NCBI GenBank assembly: GCA_000485475.1
Contig: AXYY01000114.1
Span: 1-26,758, forward strand
Reading direction: 5' to 3'
From: Candidatus Ancillula trichonymphae ImTpAt
GTDB taxonomy: Bacteria; Actinomycetota; Actinomycetes; Actinomycetales; Bifidobacteriaceae
Length of the DNA stretch: 26,758 nt
Position 1 is the first letter of the stretch, and every line of letters begins with the position of its first letter. A model generated the notes under the pieces. That model was not told where the DNA came from and did not search any database. It worked only from the letters and a program-made list of their open reading frames with translations. Position numbers and translations under genes: made by a program. Positions 23,503-26,758 of the stretch are shown one piece after another.

Positions 23503-24810
23503 CTACCGCATTTCTCCAGTGTAGATTTCATCGTAGTACATTTGATGCGGCGAGTTGTTATGAAAATAGTCTGGAGTTTTTGGGAGGTAGAAAAAGAAAA
23601 ACACGTAGATATACAAACATGCGCAGAATATGTGCAGCACCAGCAACCGACGACTAGCAAGATAATAGCCCAGCGAAATCAGCACAACCCAAAACACCCA
23701 CGAAAGTGCACTACGCAGACTGTGCGGTTGCCCCTCAGAAGTTGTTGCACACATAAGGTTGGTCGTCACAATTCCGAGTGCTGAAAACTTGAGCGGTAGT
23801 TTTAACTGGTGCGGCAATTTACGGGCAAATAGCTTTGTTACCAAGATGAAAAGTGGCACTACGCTGACAGAAAGCAGCATGCCGAAAACTCCAATTGAGT
23901 GTCTTCGCGTTGAATCGCCGAGGACGAATAGAAAATCTGGAGAAAACGTTATGCGCACGAAGTTGGCAAGTACTGAATTTATGGCTGAACCGAACGTCGT
24001 TGATTGTGTAAATGCTGAAATACTGCGAGCTCTGTTGGTGAAGTCTGGATAAAATAGGATCATGTATTCGAATGGACTTGCAAGAACTGCACTGATGCAA
24101 ACCGTTGAAATGACATTCTTCAAGTTATAGATTTGCTTTTTGCGTAGTAGAAATAGGAAGACGCACCACAATACAACCGCAGTGAGCGAAAATGCCTCAT
24201 AACTCCACGCCCCAAAAATCAATCCCACTGGTAGTAGTGCAACTGCGAGCGTCCGAAATTTAGTGCCCATTTTGTTATACAGGTAGCTGAACGCCCAGAT
24301 GCTGATGATGAAATATACTGGTGAAATTGCCGCATTCCAGAAAATTGAACCTTGTAAAAAACTCCAAGGAGTTGCGAGAACAACAACAAGTGCTGCCCTG
24401 AACAGTTTCTGAGCATTTTTCTGATACACGAAATAGGACAATGACCGCGCAAGCAGGAATATGGACAACGTCGTGAGCAGTTGCATAATCGCGCGTAGAA
24501 TGTGCAGGTTCCCGTTGAAAATCTTGACAATTATGAGGAACGGCACATAAAATGGGAAGACTGAGTAATCCGCATCCGTGCGAATCGCGAAGATAGAAAA
24601 ATTGTCAATCACATGGAATTTAGAAGACCAGAACGCCTCAATAGCACCAATTCTGCAGGTTTCGTCGATAAATCCACCGCCCATCAACAAGGCACCAAGA
24701 ATCCTAGCCGCAACTAGAGTGGAAATTGTCACGAAGAATAGGTAATCGGTTCGATTAAAACTCTTGAATTTACTTCGCACTTCTCGTATCCATTTTTTGA
24801 AAAAAACCAC
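23503..24810 (-). CDS. Polytopic membrane protein, probable GT-C-type glycosyltransferase
   Basis: The 435-residue product has a short basic N terminus followed by about ten hydrophobic segments. The first extracytoplasmic loop contains GGGFIDETCRIGAIEAF, with an Asp-Glu pair where polyprenol-phosphate-sugar-dependent GT-C enzymes keep their catalytic acid. Later segments (WSFLQGSIFWNAAISPVYF, WSYEAFSLTAVVLW) resemble ArnT/PMT-like membrane proteins. The donor and acceptor cannot be read from sequence; a cell-envelope glycan or glycoprotein is a reasonable guess. The start is GTG at 24810, supported by an extended -10 box ending 6 bases upstream. The gene stands alone between two pseudogenes and is intact. 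Confidence 0.6.
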   Translation of the reverse strand: MVFFKKWIREVRSKFKSFNRTDYLFFVTISTLVAARILGALLMGGGFIDETCRIGAIEAFWSSKFHVIDNFSIFAIRTDADYSVFPFYVPFLIIVKIFNGNLHILRAIMQLLTTLSIFLLARSLSYFVYQKNAQKLFRAALVVVLATPWSFLQGSIFWNAAISPVYFIISIWAFSYLYNKMGTKFRTLAVALLPVGLIFGAWSYEAFSLTAVVLWCVFLFLLRKKQIYNLKNVISTVCISAVLASPFEYMILFYPDFTNRARSISAFTQSTTFGSAINSVLANFVRITFSPDFLFVLGDSTRRHSIGVFGMLLSVSVVPLFILVTKLFARKLPHQLKLPLKFSALGIVTTNLMCATTSEGQPHSLRSALSWVFWVVLISLGYYLASRRLLVLHIFCACLYIYVFFFFYLPKTPDYFHNNSPHQMYYDEIYTGEMR

Positions 24811-24816
24811 CAGTTC

Positions 24817-24825
24817 ATTGTAACA
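24817..24825 (-). promoter_or_regulatory. Extended -10 promoter of the GT-C-like gene (leaderless, GTG start)
   Basis: On the minus strand TGTTACAAT ends 6 bases before the GTG at 24810. No ribosome binding site is present. The geometry is the same as at murE and fhs. Confidence 0.5.
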
Positions 24826-24862
24826 TACTTTTAGCGCGCACTTGTCTTCTTACGCTTCACCC

Positions 24863-25585
24863 TCAGTTGCAGCACACCTGTCCAGTTAATTCATCGCGCA
24901 GATTTTGTGCGGCTTTTCGAGAAGATGTGGCTTTACAGATGTAGCTTATTACGAAGACTCCGGAGGCCCCTGCACTCATCAACGGACGCACATCTTCTGG
25001 TGGTGTTACTCCCCCACCAGCAACCACCGGGCACACTTGACAGCGACGCAACTTCAGCAATTCCGTGCACGCCCTGAATTATCTGCGTACCGCCATAAAC
25101 TCCAGCATCAAGTTTCGAACTGGTTACAAGCACAGAACCGGCACCAATGTAGTCTCAATTGTTTGTGCGGGCAGTTCATTAGCAGCTCGAACAAACTCAC
25201 TTCTTCCGCAGTAAGTCCAATAACCGCATCGTCTCCAAGCAATTTTCGTACATTAACTGGATTTGTATCACGCTAACCAAGGTGCACGCCATCATCAACC
25301 AAAAGTCCTGCATTGCGCGCCTCTAGTGCAATATCCACACGATCATTTATCAAAAGCCGACGCGGCGTCCAGTTCGTACAACATTATGAATCGTCTCAGA
25401 AATTGAAGATGCGAAATCCAGTAGTTCGCTGTCACTGGCAGTTTTGTCACGAAGTTGAATGGTGGTAACCCCTCCAAGTATGGGGCCTCATTGACAACGT
25501 GCAGAACTCCTTGTGCTGTTTTATGCATGACATTTTCGCGCCCAACTACCAAGTAGAGTTTCAGGTCTAGTTCAGGCTTTGACAT
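24863..25585 (-). pseudogene. thiE: Thiamine-phosphate synthase ThiE, disrupted
   Basis: ThiE couples the pyrimidine and thiazole moieties to make thiamine phosphate. On the minus strand the frame begins at 25585, inside the end of the phosphatase gene, with MSKPELDLKLYLVVGRENV. After shifts it continues with LLINDRVDIALEARNAGLLV and DDGVHLG, where an in-frame TAG replaces the expected Gln. VRKLLGDDAVIGLTAEE, GVYGGTQIIQGVHGIAEVA and VCPVVAGGGVTPPEDVRPLM follow. These are the substrate-binding and phosphate-binding segments of the family in the correct order but in different frames. Thiamine synthesis through this copy is not possible. It was probably translationally linked to the phosphatase. 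Confidence 0.8.
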
Positions 25586-26093
25586 GTTCATCGGCCCACA
25601 GTAATATTTTTCTTGCACTTTGCTCAATTTGCAAGAACGCCACTTCAAAATCTTCTGGCCCGCCATACCAAGGGTCTGCCAAATCTATCGCATGCAGTGG
25701 ACTACCCGTGAAGTTTTCGAACCACCTCCACATGAAAATCTTGCTCTTTGGAACTCCGAACCGCTCTAAACTGCGGGCGTGCGTTGAAGTCATGGGTAGA
25801 AAAAGGTCAAAACTCTTAACTTTGCAGTTCCTAATTTTGCTCGCGCGGTGCGTGCGTAAAAGTGGATTTGTATACCCGTGCTGCTTGAGTGTATTTTGCG
25901 CGCGGTGGTCCATCGGATTACCCTGCTCCTCGCTTGAAACTCCACTTGATGCAACTTCAAAAGTCGTCTGCAACTCCTGATGCAACCTCTCAGCCTCGTT
26001 CAGTAAAACAACCTCAGCCATCGCACTACGGCATATATTACCCGTGCAAACAGCCATCACCCTAACAACTCGGTTGCTTTGACCAGTACCCAT
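25572..26093 (-). CDS. Low-molecular-weight protein-tyrosine phosphatase
   Basis: Cytoplasmic phosphatase of the arsenate-reductase-like fold. In Gram-positive bacteria, members often act on tyrosine kinases controlling polysaccharide export, and some are secreted by pathogens. From the ATG at 26093 it has 173 residues. The catalytic P-loop VCTGNICRS gives C-x5-R with Cys16 and Arg22, and the general acid Asp lies in LADPWYGG near residue 140. A TTG six bases upstream is an alternative start, but GAGG is spaced correctly for the ATG. The gene is intact and overlaps the broken thiE by 14 bases. No partner kinase is in the window. Confidence 0.88.
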   Translation of the reverse strand: MGTGQSNRVVRVMAVCTGNICRSAMAEVVLLNEAERLHQELQTTFEVASSGVSSEEQGNPMDHRAQNTLKQHGYTNPLLRTHRASKIRNCKVKSFDLFLPMTSTHARSLERFGVPKSKIFMWRWFENFTGSPLHAIDLADPWYGGPEDFEVAFLQIEQSARKILLWADEHVKA

Positions 26094-26117
26094 TTTCAAC
26101 CTCAGATTTATACTCTA

Positions 26118-26606
26118 CTACGCATCTGCAGTTGCCGCATCATCTGGATTTTGGGCAGCTTTCTCCGCCTGTTTTGCCTCGTAAGTAGCCTCAAAAGTCT
26201 CAGTTGCAATATTCTTCAGTTTAAGTGCGTGTTCTCTTGCGTTCTGGAAAACCTTCGTGTTCGAAATCTTTTCAGCAGAATTCTGCACACCCTGACTCGC
26301 CAGCTGCCCAGCACTTGAGTGCATAACGTCTTCGTACACAATCTTCGCACTAGCGCTCAACTCAGCAGCCTTCTTGGTCGCCTTCTCGCTGATGCCCGTA
26401 ATTCCGCCAGCTTCGTCATATGCAAGTTTCATCTTCGCTACGCCCTCGCCCAAGAGTTCCGCCGTCTTCTGCAACACGACGGCAACATCACTGGTATCTT
26501 CAGGTGCCTTAGCTTTCGCCTCCTCAGATCCTTTCATAACACTCTCCCTCGCCTCTTGAATCTTGTCAATGGCGTCCTGCAAATTCTGTTTGAAACTGTT
26601 CGACAT
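26118..26606 (-). CDS. Ala/Lys/Glu-rich helical protein of unknown function
   Basis: The 162-residue product is hydrophilic, has no cysteine, tryptophan or signal peptide, and is almost entirely predicted helix from composition. Alternating charged and Ala positions (NLQDAIDKIQEARESVMKG, KATKKAAELSASAKIVYEDV, AREHALKLKNIATETFEATY) recall amphipathic apolipoprotein-, LEA- or phasin-like proteins. I recognise no defined family. The ATG at 26606 has AAAGG 6-10 bases upstream and an extended -10 box 44 bases upstream, so it seems well expressed and complete. It may coat lipid or storage granules or protect proteins, but that is only a guess from composition. Confidence 0.65.
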   Translation of the reverse strand: MSNSFKQNLQDAIDKIQEARESVMKGSEEAKAKAPEDTSDVAVVLQKTAELLGEGVAKMKLAYDEAGGITGISEKATKKAAELSASAKIVYEDVMHSSAGQLASQGVQNSAEKISNTKVFQNAREHALKLKNIATETFEATYEAKQAEKAAQNPDDAATADA

Positions 26607-26650
26607 AACTAACCTTTCTACTACTAATCTACTAGTAAACTACTCACGTC

Positions 26651-26659
26651 ATTATAGCA
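26651..26659 (-). promoter_or_regulatory. Extended -10 promoter of the helical protein gene
   Basis: On the minus strand TGCTATAAT lies 44 bases before the ATG at 26606, leaving a leader of about 38 bases with AAAGG near its end. It is the same nonamer as at murE and fhs but with a conventional leader. Confidence 0.55.
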
Positions 26660-26725
26660 CACCAGAGAACGCTGCTGCAGCTCATTATTTTGCGCACGCT
26701 GAGGGGCTACTCGCCTACGGCTCGC

Positions 26726-26740
26726 GCGAACTGCGTTCGC
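26726..26740. repeat. Palindrome in the GC-rich end of the window
   Basis: GCGAAC, TGC and GTTCGC form a perfect 6-bp stem with a 3-base loop, within about 65 bases that are clearly richer in G+C than the rest of the window. No T run follows on either strand, so it is not a typical terminator. It may be part of a dispersed repeat or the end of a neighbouring element cut by the window edge. Confidence 0.4.
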
Positions 26741-26758
26741 CTGCGCTGGACATGCGGG

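Overview
The window looks like a piece of a shrinking, host-restricted actinobacterial chromosome. The intact proteins (LysS, the FtsK motor, GlmM, RplM, RpsI, F1 ATPase beta, Fhs) have an actinobacterial, Bifidobacterium-like flavour, base composition is only moderate in G+C, and healthy housekeeping genes alternate with genes broken by several frameshifts and stops. A protist- or animal-associated relative of Bifidobacteriaceae is the best guess. This is inferred from remembered family sequences, not from a search, and the species is not identified.

Layout. 1-733: remains of two small WXG100/ESX-like helical proteins. 734-3553: ftsK (+). 3568-6173: nhaA and murE (-), translationally coupled by a 7-nt overlap. 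6228-8680: fhs and a nif3-like gene (+), coupled by TGATG; murE and fhs diverge from a very tight double promoter. 8740-9276: a decayed secreted leucine-rich-repeat gene (-). 9418-12321: a small exported coiled-coil ORF running into a heavily decayed exported cell-wall-active protein (repeat region plus Rv2525c/DUF1906-type glycoside-hydrolase-like domain). 12327-12622: a small multi-pass membrane protein reading frame split by a run of 14 C residues, flanked by 25-nt direct repeats. 12661-18171: an ABC-F pseudogene, lysS, atpD and atpG (-). 18312-21957: rplM, rpsI, glmM, def and a Zincin_1-like gene (+), behind a near-consensus promoter and a structured leader. 21964-23341: a PatB/MalY aminotransferase pseudogene (-). 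23503-24810: a GT-C-like membrane protein (-). 24863-25585: a thiE pseudogene (-). 25572-26093: a low-molecular-weight tyrosine phosphatase (-). 26118-26606: an Ala/Lys/Glu-rich helical protein (-). The last 100 bases are GC-rich with a palindrome.

Two themes stand out. First, many genes share an extended -10 box (TGnTATAAT). In five of them (ftsK, fhs, murE, atpG and the GT-C-like gene) the box lies only 6-8 nt before the start codon, which predicts leaderless mRNAs and corrects three start sites. Second, decay is selective. Translation, ATP synthesis, peptidoglycan precursor synthesis, C1 metabolism and chromosome segregation remain intact, while thiamine phosphate synthesis, a PLP lyase, an ABC-F factor and several exported or surface proteins are broken. 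The ATP synthase cluster is also split: atpG has its own promoter with no atpA before it, and lysS stands where atpC would be expected. The most interesting single object is the C14 tract, whose length would switch a small membrane protein on or off. No tRNA, rRNA, CRISPR array, insertion sequence or convincing intrinsic terminator was seen.
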